From: an uncultured Paracoccaceae bacterium | GTDB lineage: Bacteria; Pseudomonadota; Alphaproteobacteria; Rhodobacterales; Rhodobacteraceae | DNA: 64,000 nucleotides | Assembly (NCBI GenBank): GCA_947500005.1 | Contig: CANMQJ010000001.1 | Location: 62,001-126,000 of the forward strand | Reading direction: 5' to 3' | In this document: one piece after another, positions 26,156-35,329 of the stretch | Position numbering within the stretch: position 1 is the stretch's first letter | How the letters are laid out: each line of letters begins with the position of its first letter | Notes under the pieces: model-generated | Told to the model about the DNA's origin: nothing | Database searches by the model: none | The model's input: the letters and a program-made list of their open reading frames with translations, nothing else | Made by a program: the position numbers and the translations under genes

Positions 26156-27652
26156 ATGACCAGACCGATTGCAGAAGTGACCCCCAACACCTGGAGCTTT
26201 CTGCGTGACCCGATGATCAAGCCGACGGGGTTCCGCGAATACGACGCGCGCTGGAAATATCCCGACGAGATCAACCTGCCCGGCATGACGGCACTGGGCC
26301 TTGGGCTGGGCACGCAGATGCGGCGACGCGGGATCGCCCCGGTGATCGCGGTGGGCAACGACTATCGCGACTATTCTCTGTCGATCAAGCACGCGCTGAT
26401 CCTGGGGCTGATGCAGGCGGGAATCGAGGTCAGGGATATCGGCCCGGCCCTGTCGCCCATGGCCTATTTCGCGCAGTTCCACTTGGACGTGCCGGCCGTG
26501 GCGATGGTCACGGCAAGCCACAACCCGAATGGATGGACCGGGGTCAAGATGGGCTTTGAACGGCCGCTGACCCATGGCCCGGACGAGATGGCCGAGTTGC
26601 GCGACATCGTGCTGAACGGCGAGGGCGAGGTGCATCCGGGTGGCGCCTATGAATTTGTCGAGGGCGTGCGCGAGGCCTATCTGGACGACCTTGTGGGGGA
26701 TTTTCGCATGACGCGCCCCCTCAAGGTGGTCTGCGCGACCGGGAACGGCACCGCCTCGGCCTTTGCGCCGGAGCTGTTCGAGCGGATCGGGGTCGAGGTG
26801 GTGCCGAGCCACAACGAGCTGGACTATACCTTCCCCAACTACAACCCGAACCCCGAGGCGATGGAGATGCTGCACGACATGGCCGCTACGCTGCGGAAAA
26901 CCGGGGCGGATCTGGCCCTGGGCTTCGACGGGGATGGCGACCGCTGCGGCGTGGTCGATGACGAGGGCGAGGAGATCTTTGCCGACAAGGTGGGCGTGAT
27001 CATGGCGCGCGATCTGAGCAAGATCTATCCCGGCTCGACCTTCGTGGCGGACGTGAAATCCACCGGCCTCTTCGCCAGTGACCCGGAACTGAAGAAAAAC
27101 GGTGTGACCGCGGATTACTGGAAGACCGGGCACAGCCACATGAAACGCCGGGTGAAGGCGCTGGGCGCGCTGGCCGGGTTCGAGAAATCGGGGCACTACT
27201 TCCTGGCCGAGCCCATCGGACGTGGTTACGACTGCGGCATGCGTGTGGCGGTGGAGATCTGCAAGCTTCTGGACCGCAACCCCGACAAGTCGATGTCGGA
27301 CCTGCGCCGCGCCCTGCCACGCACATGGTCCACGCCCACCATGTCGCCGTATGCCGCCGATACGGAGAAATACGAAATCCTCGAGCGGCTGGTCGCGAAA
27401 CTGGTGGCGCTGCACGAGACGGGCGAGAATTTCGCCGGCCGTCCGATCAAGGAGGTCGTCACGGTGAACGGGGCACGGGTGATCCTGGACAATGGCAGCT
27501 GGGGGCTGGTGCGCGCCTCCTCGAACACGCCGAACCTGGTTGTGGTCTGCGAGAGCAGCGAAAGCGAGGAGGAGATGCGCGCCATCTTCGCCGCGCTCGA
27601 CGCGGTGATCCGGACCGAGCCGGGCGTCGGCGACTACGACCAGACAATCTGA
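26156..27652 (+). CDS. phosphomannomutase/phosphoglucomutase
   Basis: A 498-residue alpha-D-phosphohexomutase. The catalytic phosphoserine loop is TASHNPNGWTGVKMG, the metal loop is GFDGDGDRCGVVDD, the sugar-specificity loop lies in FEKSGHYFLAE, and the phosphate-binding loop is RASSNTPNLVV. It interconverts hexose 1- and 6-phosphates for nucleotide sugar synthesis. Its place after the polysaccharide export genes suggests it supplies precursor for the same surface polymer. The ATG at 26156 has a GAGGAT ribosome site. The 516-residue reading starts without one. Confidence 0.92.
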   Translation: MTRPIAEVTPNTWSFLRDPMIKPTGFREYDARWKYPDEINLPGMTALGLGLGTQMRRRGIAPVIAVGNDYRDYSLSIKHALILGLMQAGIEVRDIGPALSPMAYFAQFHLDVPAVAMVTASHNPNGWTGVKMGFERPLTHGPDEMAELRDIVLNGEGEVHPGGAYEFVEGVREAYLDDLVGDFRMTRPLKVVCATGNGTASAFAPELFERIGVEVVPSHNELDYTFPNYNPNPEAMEMLHDMAATLRKTGADLALGFDGDGDRCGVVDDEGEEIFADKVGVIMARDLSKIYPGSTFVADVKSTGLFASDPELKKNGVTADYWKTGHSHMKRRVKALGALAGFEKSGHYFLAEPIGRGYDCGMRVAVEICKLLDRNPDKSMSDLRRALPRTWSTPTMSPYAADTEKYEILERLVAKLVALHETGENFAGRPIKEVVTVNGARVILDNGSWGLVRASSNTPNLVVVCESSESEEEMRAIFAALDAVIRTEPGVGDYDQTI

Positions 27653-27658
27653 GGCGGC

Positions 27659-27809
27659 GCTCCCGCCCCCTGCGAGGCCGCCCTTGCGGGCGTCCTTCTC
27701 GGGGTTGGGCCGGGCCGCGCCTGCGGCGCGGCATCATTATCGTTCGCGCCCGTGCCGGGCGCGGGCGAGGCTCTGCCTCGCGCTCCGGGATATTTCGGGC
27801 AAGAGGAAG
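27659..27809 (+). repeat. full 151-bp composite intergenic repeat, copy 2 (inverted relative to copy 1)
   Basis: Begins GCTCCCGCCCCCTGCG six bases after the mutase stop and ends GGGCAAGAGGAAG. Bases 27765-27809 match the reverse complement of 7775-7819 exactly (45 bases). Its position just downstream of a gene, with the GCTCCCG end nearest the stop codon, repeats the arrangement seen after argF. Confidence 0.7.
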
Positions 27810-27864
27810 ATGGGAACCCGGCCCTTTGCCATCCGGTTTGGAAAGGTCTCGGCCAGAACGCGCT

Positions 27865-29793
27865 TCAGTCGACCCCGAGAAGTCGGCGCAGGCCCCGGGC
27901 CGCTTCCTCCTCGAGACGATCCTTGATCAACTCCTCGAGGTCGTCGCTGTCCTGGATCTCGCGATCCAGTTCCTCGCCGAGTTTCTGGCGCACGGCCTCC
28001 CTCGCACGGTTTTCGACCTCTTCCGCGCGGACACCGGCGGCGGCCTCGATCGCCTGGGTCAGGTCGGGGCGATACTCGGGATCCGACCACGGCCCGACGA
28101 TGCGCACGGGCACGGCGAGGCCTTGCCCGGAATTGGCCCGCAGCGCGACTGGGGTCAGCAGGTAGTCGATATCCCGTGCCCCGAGGCCGATCCGGCCTGC
28201 GCCGTCGGCCTTGAAATTGTCGAGCGCCATGAGAAGGTCATCGTTGAAGAGATCCCCCTGTTCAATCCGGAAACTGGCGGTCAGGCTGTTGAAGACCGTG
28301 GTGCCACCGCCCCGCTCGCCGCGCCCGATCAACGCGTCGAGATCGAGCCCCGAGATCACTCCGCGGCCCATGTCGAGGGCACCCGAGCCGGAAACAGAGC
28401 GCATGATCTGGGCCTCGCTTTCACCGACCCCGAGGAAATCGAGCCGGCCGGAGGCGGCCCCCGAGAGCCTTGTCACACCCGCGATGGCGGCCAGCGCCTC
28501 GCGCAGTTCGACCCCGTCGGCAGTGAGATCGCCGCCGACCGACAACCCGTTGCGGTTGTTGGCGACAAGCTGGCCGCGCACCGTGCCCTGGAAAACCGAC
28601 ACCGGGTCGAGGCGCAGAACGGCGCGGGCACGGTCGATGGTGAGCGTGGCGCGGGTCGTCCCCAAGGAAGCGAAGCCGGTTTCGATCGCATTGGCGCTGA
28701 GCGACAGCGAGCCGTCGGCCAGCGACAGCCCAGACGCGTCGATGGGGGATTCGGACCAGCCGGCCCCATGCACAGCGGCCGTTCCGTTCGCGGTACCGGA
28801 AACACCTACTCCGGTCAGGTCAAGCCGGTCGGCACGTAGTCTTGCGGTGAAGACGGGCTTGGCGGAGAGCGTGACATCGGCCTCCCCCGTCAGCCGGTTG
28901 CCGTCAAGGTCAAGCGCGAGGTCACGCAGGGAGAGCCGGTCGTCGGTCAGGGTGAGTCGCGCCGAGGCGATGGCCCTTTGCCCCAGGCCGCGAGGCAGGC
29001 GAAACGCACTTCGATCGAGCGCGCGCATGAGCCGGGCGGTGTCGGGGGCATCGATCCTTGCCGCACCCTGCAAGGCTCCTTCGGCGTTTGCTTGTCCATC
29101 GAAATCAAGGCTGCCGCCCGCTGCCGAAGCCGACAGCGTCAGATCGGAGAGCCCACCCGAGAGATAGCTGCGCGGATCCGCCAGGGTGAGGTCGCTTAGC
29201 ACCTGTTCCCCGTTCAGCGAGAATTGCGTGGACGCCGACAGGGGGCCGGACTGGTCCGGCCAGCGGGCGGTGATGGTCACGCCCGGCTGATCAACGATGC
29301 GCCGCCCGTCCGCGATCAGGACGAGGCGGGCGTTTTCGAGCGTCAGACGCTCCAGCGTCACGTTGCCTGGTGCCGATGGCGCGCCCGACCCGTCGGATCC
29401 CGCGCTTGCCCCGGCCTCGATGAGCCAATTGGCCTGCGCCCCCCGTCGTTCCAGACGGAGAACGGCGTTCTGCGCCTCGATGCGGCGGATTTGCAGGTTA
29501 CCCCCAAGAAGGCTGGCCGCCTGAACGCCGACAGCCAGACTGTCCGCGGTCAGCATCGGTTCGGGCCCGGCCCAGTCTGCATTGGCGATGGTTACAGGAC
29601 CGGTCTCGATCCCCAGAACGGGCCAGAGCGTCACCCGGGCCTCACCCGCGATCTCGACAGCGCGGCCGGTTCGGGCGCTCAACTGATCGGACAATACCTT
29701 GGCCATCCGATCCTTGGGCATCAGGAACAGTGCACCGAGCGCGAGGCCAAATGCCACGAATAGGATGATAATGAGACGGAAGAGGAACCGCAT
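27865..29793 (-). CDS. AsmA family protein
   Basis: A 642-residue envelope protein. It has an N-terminal signal-anchor ([20 protein letters not shown]) and the AsmA N-terminal domain with [35 protein letters not shown] long beta-rich body follows, then the AsmA_2 C-terminal region with [24 protein letters not shown] and [20 protein letters not shown]. The family builds groove-shaped proteins linked to phospholipid transport or outer-membrane assembly. The open frame continues upstream across rimO, but the signal-anchor Met at 29793 is the obvious start. Confidence 0.9.
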   Translation of the reverse strand: MRFLFRLIIILFVAFGLALGALFLMPKDRMAKVLSDQLSARTGRAVEIAGEARVTLWPVLGIETGPVTIANADWAGPEPMLTADSLAVGVQAASLLGGNLQIRRIEAQNAVLRLERRGAQANWLIEAGASAGSDGSGAPSAPGNVTLERLTLENARLVLIADGRRIVDQPGVTITARWPDQSGPLSASTQFSLNGEQVLSDLTLADPRSYLSGGLSDLTLSASAAGGSLDFDGQANAEGALQGAARIDAPDTARLMRALDRSAFRLPRGLGQRAIASARLTLTDDRLSLRDLALDLDGNRLTGEADVTLSAKPVFTARLRADRLDLTGVGVSGTANGTAAVHGAGWSESPIDASGLSLADGSLSLSANAIETGFASLGTTRATLTIDRARAVLRLDPVSVFQGTVRGQLVANNRNGLSVGGDLTADGVELREALAAIAGVTRLSGAASGRLDFLGVGESEAQIMRSVSGSGALDMGRGVISGLDLDALIGRGERGGGTTVFNSLTASFRIEQGDLFNDDLLMALDNFKADGAGRIGLGARDIDYLLTPVALRANSGQGLAVPVRIVGPWSDPEYRPDLTQAIEAAAGVRAEEVENRAREAVRQKLGEELDREIQDSDDLEELIKDRLEEEAARGLRRLLGVD

Positions 29794-29889
29794 GATCTGC
29801 TCCTTGCCTGCTTTCTCTTCAGCATACTCCAGTCGCAACCCCACGTCTCCCCGATTGCAAGGGGTCCGCGCGCACTCTATATGCCGCCC

Positions 29890-31278
29890 ATGAGCACCAA
29901 CCCTCCCGATCTCCGCCCCGATCTGGCGCCCGCCGCGCGCCTTGCCGACAGCCGCCGTGACGGCCAGCCGACCATCGGCATGGTCTCGCTTGGCTGCCCG
30001 AAGGCCCTGGTGGACAGCGAGCGCATCCTGACGCGGCTGCGGGCCGAAGGATATGGCGTGTCCCCCGATTATTCGGGGGCGGATGCGGTGATCGTGAATA
30101 CCTGCGGGTTTCTCGACAGCGCCAAGGCCGAAAGCCTGGAGGCGATCGGAGAGGCGCTGGCCGAGAACGGGCGGGTTATCGTGACCGGCTGCCTTGGCGC
30201 CGACCCCGAATACATCACCGGTGTGCACCCCCGCGTTCTTGCCGTGACCGGACCCCATCAATACGAGCAGGTGCTGGACGCGGTACATGTCGCGGTGCCA
30301 CCCTCGCCGGACCCGTTCGTTGACCTTCTCCCTGCTTCGGGGATCAAGCTGACACCACGCCATTACAGCTATCTGAAGATTTCCGAAGGCTGCAATCACA
30401 AGTGCAAGTTCTGCATCATTCCCGACATGCGCGGGAAACTGGCCAGCCGGCCCGCCCACGCCATTCTGCGTGAAGCGGAAAAGCTTGTGGATAACGGTGT
30501 GAAAGAACTTCTGGTTATCTCTCAGGACACAAGTGCTTACGGGCTGGATCGCAAGCACGACACGAACCTGTGGAAAAACCGCGAGGTCCGCAGCCATATC
30601 ACCGACCTCGCGCGCGAGTTGGGGCAGTTGGGGGCGTGGGTGCGGTTGCATTATGTCTACCCCTACCCGCACGTCCGGGAGTTGATCCCCCTGATGGCGG
30701 AGGCGGGTTCGAACCTGTTGCCCTATCTTGATATTCCGTTTCAGCACGCGCATCCCGATACGCTGAAACGCATGGCGCGGCCGGCATCGGCGGCGCGAAC
30801 GCTGGATGAAATCGCCGCCTGGCGCGAAATCTGCCCGGACATCACCCTGCGATCGACCTTCATCGTCGGCTATCCGGGCGAGACGGAGGCGGAATTCCAG
30901 ACCCTGCTCGACTGGCTGGACGAAGCACGGCTGGATCGCGTCGGATGTTTCAAATATGAAAATGTGGAAGGCGCACGGTCGAACAACTTGCCCGATCATG
31001 TTCCAGAAGAACAAAAGCAGGAGCGCTGGGAACGCTTCATGGAGAAGGCCCAGGCGATCTCGGAAGCGAAGTTGCAGGCCAAACTTGGCAGGACACTTGA
31101 AGTGATCGTCGACGAGGTGGACGACGAGGCCGCGACCTGCCGCACCAAGGCGGACGCGCCCGAGATCGATGGCAACCTGTTCATTGACGAGGGTTTCGCG
31201 GACCTTCAACCCGGCGACATCGTGTCGGTAAAGGTGGACGAGGCCGGTGAATACGACCTTTGGGGACGGCGTCTCTGA
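29890..31278 (+). CDS. rimO: ribosomal protein S12 methylthiotransferase RimO
   Basis: A 462-residue radical-SAM enzyme that methylthiolates Asp88 of ribosomal protein S12. Three N-terminal (UPF0004) cysteines are in [24 protein letters not shown] and TGCLG. The radical-SAM cluster is [11 protein letters not shown]. The C-terminal TRAM region is [15 protein letters not shown] to the end. An ATG nine bases earlier (29881) is equally possible. It diverges from the AsmA gene, with 96 bases between them for both promoters. Confidence 0.95.
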   Translation: MSTNPPDLRPDLAPAARLADSRRDGQPTIGMVSLGCPKALVDSERILTRLRAEGYGVSPDYSGADAVIVNTCGFLDSAKAESLEAIGEALAENGRVIVTGCLGADPEYITGVHPRVLAVTGPHQYEQVLDAVHVAVPPSPDPFVDLLPASGIKLTPRHYSYLKISEGCNHKCKFCIIPDMRGKLASRPAHAILREAEKLVDNGVKELLVISQDTSAYGLDRKHDTNLWKNREVRSHITDLARELGQLGAWVRLHYVYPYPHVRELIPLMAEAGSNLLPYLDIPFQHAHPDTLKRMARPASAARTLDEIAAWREICPDITLRSTFIVGYPGETEAEFQTLLDWLDEARLDRVGCFKYENVEGARSNNLPDHVPEEQKQERWERFMEKAQAISEAKLQAKLGRTLEVIVDEVDDEAATCRTKADAPEIDGNLFIDEGFADLQPGDIVSVKVDEAGEYDLWGRRL

Positions 31279-31405
31279 GCTATTCACAGGCTGTGGTCAA
31301 CCGGAATCCGAGCGTCACTTCAGCCTCTTGTGTGCGGATGTTGAGGGGGAACGCGAAGCTGTCGGCGAGGCTGGTCAACACCGCGTCGGACGCTATCTGT
31401 GCCAT

Positions 31406-31807
31406 ATGACAGACACTTGCGAAACCCGCGTTCTCTACAATGCCGAATGTCCGATCTGCAGCTTCGAGATCGGCCACTACCGCGCACATGCACGCGCAGA
31501 GGGCTTGCCCATCCAGTTCGAGGACCTCAATTCCGCCGACCTTGAACGGTGGGGAATCAGCCGGGACGATGCCGCAAAACGTTTATATGTCGTTCAGGGC
31601 AACACTATGCGGGGCGGAATTGATGGGTTTCTGATGCTATGGGCCGAGATGCCCCGCTATCGGTGGCTGGGACGCATCGTAGCGCTGCCGGGTGTAAAGC
31701 AATTCGCCGCGCTGCTTTACGATCATGTCCTGGCGCCAGCGATCTATCGCTGGCACAAGGCCCGCAAGCGCCGGGTCAACGCAGACGGTTCAGCGTCTCG
31801 GCGTTGA
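31406..31807 (+). CDS. DUF393 family thiol-disulfide oxidoreductase-like protein
   Basis: A 133-residue protein of the DCC/DUF393 family. It has the defining YNAECPICSFEIGHYR motif with a CxxC redox pair near the N-terminus, and the conserved MRGGIDGFLMLWAEMPRYRWLGRI segment. It is thought to be thioredoxin-like. The start MTDTCETRVLYN at 31406 was chosen; the longer frame overlaps rimO and is not DUF393-like. Partners are unknown. Confidence 0.85.
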   Translation: MTDTCETRVLYNAECPICSFEIGHYRAHARAEGLPIQFEDLNSADLERWGISRDDAAKRLYVVQGNTMRGGIDGFLMLWAEMPRYRWLGRIVALPGVKQFAALLYDHVLAPAIYRWHKARKRRVNADGSASRR

Positions 31808-32033
31808 CGCAATCGGGCGGTGCCTCAGTGGCCCGGGCTTTTTGACAGGCAAGCCATGCTTCGCAGTTTCCCGCGCAGGAGGACTCGCGGCATCGCGTGA
31901 TCATGCGGCCATATTCCTCGACCGTCAGCCGGCCCGCGGCCATCGCCTCGGTCAGCGAGATCCCCATCGCACGGGCGACACCGCGGGTCAGGAAGAAATG
32001 TCGATCGATGGCTCCGAGACGCATCAAATTCAT
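31776..32033 (-). CDS. DUF6455-like mini-protein, paralog 3 of 3
   Basis: An 85-residue protein with the DUF6455 pattern: an N-terminal helix (IDRHFFLTRGVARAMGISLTEAMAAGRLTVEEYGRMI), then a cysteine block CRESSCAGNCEAWLAC and a final PPDCVNAETLNRL. The block resembles a small metal- or cluster-binding site, but no function is known. It is coupled to the next paralog upstream by an ATGA overlap at 32030-32033. Its 3' end overlaps the convergent DUF393 gene by 32 bases. Confidence 0.75.
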   Translation of the reverse strand: MNLMRLGAIDRHFFLTRGVARAMGISLTEAMAAGRLTVEEYGRMITRCRESSCAGNCEAWLACQKARATEAPPDCVNAETLNRLR

Positions 32034-32299
32034 GATCGGCCCTCCTGTTCGGCTTTGAGCGCTGTGAACCGCGCCCTGTTGAGACATGTCTTTGGCGCGC
32101 GCACGGCGGCGTCGTGCCCATCGAGCCATTCCGGGCAGCGACCAGACCAGGAACAGGTCCGGCACGACTGCACCATACGGGCCCATTCGTCCTGGTCGAG
32201 GCGCCCATCTTCGTAAGCGCCGACAAGATCGGTTCCGGTCGCCCGCCCCATGCGCGTGACAAGGCGCAGATGGTGCATCATGGAACCGAGACGACGCAT
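32030..32299 (-). CDS. DUF6455-like mini-protein, paralog 2 of 3
   Basis: An 89-residue protein with the same layout as its neighbours: LRLVTRMGRATGTDLVGAYEDGRLDQDEWARMV, then CRTCSWSGRCPEWLDG and APKTCLNRARFTAL. Four cysteines sit as C-x2-C-x5-C and a later single Cys before Asn. The start MRRLGSMMHH at 32299 is 23 bases after the stop of paralog 1, with a GGAGG ribosome site. The longer frame to 32545 runs antisense-like through paralog 1 and is rejected. Confidence 0.75.
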   Translation of the reverse strand: MRRLGSMMHHLRLVTRMGRATGTDLVGAYEDGRLDQDEWARMVQSCRTCSWSGRCPEWLDGHDAAVRAPKTCLNRARFTALKAEQEGRS

Positions 32300-32321
32300 G
32301 GCGGACCCTCCGGTTCCTCGA

Positions 32322-32573
32322 TCAGGGTGCCAGACGCGCAAATAGCGTCTGGTTCCGGCAATACCCGGGGGCCTGCTCGGCCTGTCGCGTCTCACCCAGC
32401 CACCCCGCACAATGGTCGGGATTGGTGCAGGCGGTGCAACTGAGGACGGCGTCCGAAATATCGTCGATGGACAGATGGCCACGCAGGGCGGCCTCTTCGA
32501 GATCGACGCCGAGCGTGTTCGCCATCCGGTCGACAAGGCCGGCATGGTGCTTGATCTGGTCGCGGCTGGGCAT
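32322..32573 (-). CDS. DUF6455-like mini-protein, paralog 1 of 3
   Basis: An 83-residue protein, first of the tandem set. Helical part: AGLVDRMANTLGVDLEEAALRGHLSIDDISDAVL; cysteine part: CTACTNPDHCAGWLGE, then APGYCRNQTLFARL. A GGAGGA ribosome site lies seven bases before the ATG at 32573, which favours this start over the ATG at 32594. It probably heads a three-gene transcript. Confidence 0.75.
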   Translation of the reverse strand: MPSRDQIKHHAGLVDRMANTLGVDLEEAALRGHLSIDDISDAVLSCTACTNPDHCAGWLGETRQAEQAPGYCRNQTLFARLAP

Positions 32574-32646
32574 GGTGCTGTCCTCCGGTATCACGCGTTA
32601 TGCGACCCACGGTAACGGAAGACGGCCACGCAGCCATTGATGCAGG

Positions 32647-33015
32647 TCAAGTCGTGGGTATTAGATGGTCCAGATAGGCGCGTACCGCGTCCTGCACCCG
32701 GCGGAAGCGGTCTCCACCCAGTTTCTTGCCGCCATACCAGCGCGTGACGATGATGAGGTGACCGGCCACGCCTTCGCGCTCCATCATGCGCAGGATAACC
32801 ATGCCGGCACCGGCCTCGCCATCATCCGCCTTGAGCGCCCCCGTGGGCAATATCGCCGCCCAGGTGTTGTGCGTCGCCTTGGCATAGGCGCGATCGTGCT
32901 TGAGTTCGGCAAGAACGGCGTCGATATCCTCGCGGCTGGCAACGGGGGCGCCGGTCACCGCGTATTTCGACCCTCGGTCGCTGAGAACGACCCCAAGTCG
33001 CGTCAACTCTCTCAC
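32647..33015 (-). CDS. IMPACT/YigZ family protein
   Basis: A 122-residue protein with the UPF0029/IMPACT N-terminal domain: SKYAVTGAPVASREDIDAVLAELK, then THNTWAAILP and the highly conserved DDGEAGAGMVILRMMEREGVAGHLIIVTRWYGGKKLGGDRF. The C-terminal RNA-binding-like domain of full YigZ (about 200 residues) is absent, so this is a short form. The start overlaps the stop of the M48 protease by four bases. Function is unknown; ribosome or protease regulation has been suggested for the family. Confidence 0.85.
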   Translation of the reverse strand: MRELTRLGVVLSDRGSKYAVTGAPVASREDIDAVLAELKHDRAYAKATHNTWAAILPTGALKADDGEAGAGMVILRMMEREGVAGHLIIVTRWYGGKKLGGDRFRRVQDAVRAYLDHLIPTT

Positions 33016-33725
33016 CCGTTGAACCCGATGGACCGCGCTGTCTGTCGGACCAGTTCGGCGCGTTGTGCGTTGGGCGGATGGGTGCCGAGGAAGCGGTCCC
33101 CTGGGTCGGGGAGCCTGTCGAAGAACCTTACACCGATCATCGGGTTATAGCCGGCTCTTGCCGTGATGATGGTGCCCAGACGGTCGGCTTCGAGTTCATA
33201 TTCCTTGGAATAGGTGCGCGAGCCCACCAGTGCACCCAGTTGCGTGGCGGCGTCAATCGCAGTCGAACCACCCCCGGTGAGCCCTGCGAGCTGTCCAAAG
33301 ATTATCGCCCCCGCGGCCGCGTTCTGGTTCTGGCGCGCCAGGTGCCCCTCGATATGGTGCGCCGCCTCATGCCCCATGACAAAGGCCAACTCGTCGGCGT
33401 TGCGAGCCGTCTCGATCATGGCGCGGGTGAACACGATCACCGGACGGCCGGCATCGTCCAGGGTCTGATAGGCATTCACCGGCGCGTTCGGATTGGGATC
33501 GACGACGATACGGAAATTGCAGTTCATGGTAGAAGTTCTGCGCCGACATTCATTCACCGCATGCGGACCAATATCGCGTGTCACCGAGGCGAAATTGGCC
33601 GAAGCCGCCTCGGCGCTCAGAACCCGGCGGTTGAGTTCGTCGGTCCCGGCGGAAGGTGTCGGCGGCGGGGGCGGAGCGCCGCACCCGGCAAGCACCAGCG
33701 CGAGAAGGAGGAAAATCCGGCGCAT
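33012..33725 (-). CDS. M48 family metalloprotease, lipoprotein
   Basis: A 237-residue zinc peptidase. The N-terminus MRRIFLLLALVLAGCG is a lipoprotein signal with lipobox Cys15. The catalytic motif is GHEAAHHIEGH (His119, Glu120, His123), and the third ligand lies in EYELEADRLGTIITARAGY. This is the BepA/LoiP-like group that acts in the periplasm on outer-membrane proteins. A proline run after the lipobox is a linker. The start at 33725 is set by the signal sequence. It is coupled to the downstream IMPACT gene. Confidence 0.9.
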   Translation of the reverse strand: MRRIFLLLALVLAGCGAPPPPPTPSAGTDELNRRVLSAEAASANFASVTRDIGPHAVNECRRRTSTMNCNFRIVVDPNPNAPVNAYQTLDDAGRPVIVFTRAMIETARNADELAFVMGHEAAHHIEGHLARQNQNAAAGAIIFGQLAGLTGGGSTAIDAATQLGALVGSRTYSKEYELEADRLGTIITARAGYNPMIGVRFFDRLPDPGDRFLGTHPPNAQRAELVRQTARSIGFNG

Positions 33726-33836
33726 GAGAAAATTGGCCTCGTTCGTTCGTGTTGATCGCCAACCTAGGGCGGCGAACCTTCCGCTTCCAGCCCCGGGTCC
33801 CTTGCATTGGCGGCAAGCCGCCTGCACTCTGGTCCC

Positions 33837-34085
33837 ATGTTTACCATCGAACATGAATTCGACTCGACCGTCATCACCCTGGTCGACGAGGGCGAAACGC
33901 CCTTGCTGGAGGATGTCATCATCAACAGCTTTGCCGAATGCGTGACGGTCGAGCAATATGACGCGCGCACCGACAGCGTGAACAGAATCACCCTGTCGCC
34001 GGAGCAGCTTCGCGATCTTGCCGCGGCGCTGGATCTGCCCGAGGGGGTTTATCGCATCCGCGATTTGCCGGTGAGGGGCAAGTAG
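33837..34085 (+). CDS. small conserved-looking protein of unknown function
   Basis: An 82-residue acidic protein (EHEFDSTVITLVDEGE, DVIINSFAECVTVEQYD, TLSPEQLRDLAAALDLPEGVYRI). Codon use looks like a real gene and the C-terminal part reads like a compact helical domain, but I do not recognise a family. Its end overlaps the convergent DUF167 gene by 37 bases. Confidence 0.6.
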   Translation: MFTIEHEFDSTVITLVDEGETPLLEDVIINSFAECVTVEQYDARTDSVNRITLSPEQLRDLAAALDLPEGVYRIRDLPVRGK

Positions 34086-34348
34086 ACGAAAACCTTGTCG
34101 CGGGCGGTCTGTCCGCGACGCAGGTCCAGCGTCGAGGGCGCCACGCCCATCGCCGCGGCGAGAACGGCGCGAATCGCGTCGTTGGCCTTGCCGTCCTCGG
34201 GCGGCGCGGTGACGGAAATGCGGATCAGCTCCCCCTCCAGTTTCAGGCTGTCACGGGCTGCCTTGGGGGTCGCGCGAATGGCGATTTCCGCCCCTTGCTT
34301 GGCAAGATGGCTCAGGTCGGGCAGGTTGCGCAGTTTGGGTTTGGCCAT
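34049..34348 (-). CDS. DUF167/YggU family protein
   Basis: A 99-residue protein with the UPF0235 signature: AEIAIRATPKAARDSLKLEGELIRISVTAPPEDGKANDAIRAVLAAAMGV, followed by LRRGQTARDKVF. These are small alpha/beta proteins of unknown function. The start MAKPKLRNL at 34348 is supported by family length; the longer frame is Arg/Pro-rich and unlikely. The last 37 bases overlap the convergent small gene. Confidence 0.87.
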   Translation of the reverse strand: MAKPKLRNLPDLSHLAKQGAEIAIRATPKAARDSLKLEGELIRISVTAPPEDGKANDAIRAVLAAAMGVAPSTLDLRRGQTARDKVFVYLPLTGKSRMR

Positions 34349-34397
34349 GGCGAAAGAGTGGCTGATTGTTGCTCCGGAAGGAAGCGTGGACGACCGC

Positions 34398-34622
34398 TCA
34401 CCACTCGTCGCCGCGCGGCCCACGGTAGTACTCGCGCGCAGCGGCGCGTTCCTGAGCGGTGCGGCCATGGGCCGGCGCGGTGCCGCCGCGTGCGGCGCTC
34501 GAGACTTGCGTGGAAACGCCGATCCGCGCCGTGCCGGAAGTCGTCGTCTGACAGGCACTCAGCCCCAAGGCAGCGGCAAGCAGGGGGAACAGGGCGATTC
34601 GCATTGTAGGCTTGATAGGCAT
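34398..34622 (-). CDS. small lipoprotein of unknown function
   Basis: A 74-residue protein with a lipoprotein signal (MRIALFPLLAAALGLSAC, lipobox LSAC) and a short polar mature part rich in Thr, Ala and Arg. Two starts are possible: 34622, which has GGTGG upstream, or 34604, with no visible ribosome site; I use 34622. Too short and low-complexity to assign. Confidence 0.6.
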   Translation of the reverse strand: MPIKPTMRIALFPLLAAALGLSACQTTTSGTARIGVSTQVSSAARGGTAPAHGRTAQERAAAREYYRGPRGDEW

Positions 34623-34750
34623 GGCGCCACCATAGGCCAGGGCGCCCGGGAAGGCTTGCCCAACAAAGCCCGATCACGAAAGAATGACCCTTGAAACGGA
34701 ACCGGCTTTGCCCGACATACGGGACGGTTCATGTAAAAGGGTTTCACATA

Positions 34751-35329
34751 ATGCCATCCCGGAACGACGCCGCACTCGACTTTCTGCTCACCCGCCGCTC
34801 GCGCCCGGCCAAGACGCTCGTGGCGCCCGTTCCGACCCGAAACGAATTGCGGCAACTTCTGACGGCAGCGGCGCGCAGCCCTGATCACGGCAAGCTGGAG
34901 CCTTGGCGCTTCGTCGTCATCGAGCAGGGGGCAATGGCCCGGCTTGCGGACCTCGTGGAAAAACGGGGGCAGACACTGGGCAAGGACGGAACCGATATCG
35001 CAAAGGCTCGCAACCAGTTCGACCAGGGGTTGCTGGCCGTGGCGGTGATCGAGGTCCAGAAACCCTCGGAAAAGATCCCCGCGATCGAGCAGACCTATTC
35101 GACCGGCGCGGTCTGCCTTGCCCTGCTGAACGCCGCGCTGGCGGCAGGCTGGGGTGCGAACTGGCTGTCGGGGTGGCCGACGCATGACCGCGGCTTCGCC
35201 GAGAAGGCGTTCGGGATGGCCGAGAACGAACGTATCGCCGGACTGATCCATATCGCGACCGAAGGCGTCACGCCGCCCGAACGGCCCCGTCCCGATCTGG
35301 ATGCAATCACCGAATGGGTGTCGGAATGA
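34751..35329 (+). CDS. nitroreductase family protein (YdjA-like)
   Basis: A 192-residue FMN-dependent oxidoreductase. The family start DFLLTRRSRPAKTLVAPVP is followed by LLTAAARSPDHGKLEPWRFVVI, the FMN-binding segment. The second signature is GAVCLALLNAALAAGWGANWLSGW. It resembles E. coli YdjA, a minimal nitroreductase. The start at 34751 fits the family; a longer frame begins further up without a ribosome site. Its stop overlaps the EI24 gene by four bases. Confidence 0.88.
   Translation: MPSRNDAALDFLLTRRSRPAKTLVAPVPTRNELRQLLTAAARSPDHGKLEPWRFVVIEQGAMARLADLVEKRGQTLGKDGTDIAKARNQFDQGLLAVAVIEVQKPSEKIPAIEQTYSTGAVCLALLNAALAAGWGANWLSGWPTHDRGFAEKAFGMAENERIAGLIHIATEGVTPPERPRPDLDAITEWVSE

Noticed and set aside
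27865..31287. A single 1140-residue minus-strand protein
   Set aside because: Its N-terminal half is antisense to rimO; the AsmA protein starts at its signal-anchor at 29793.
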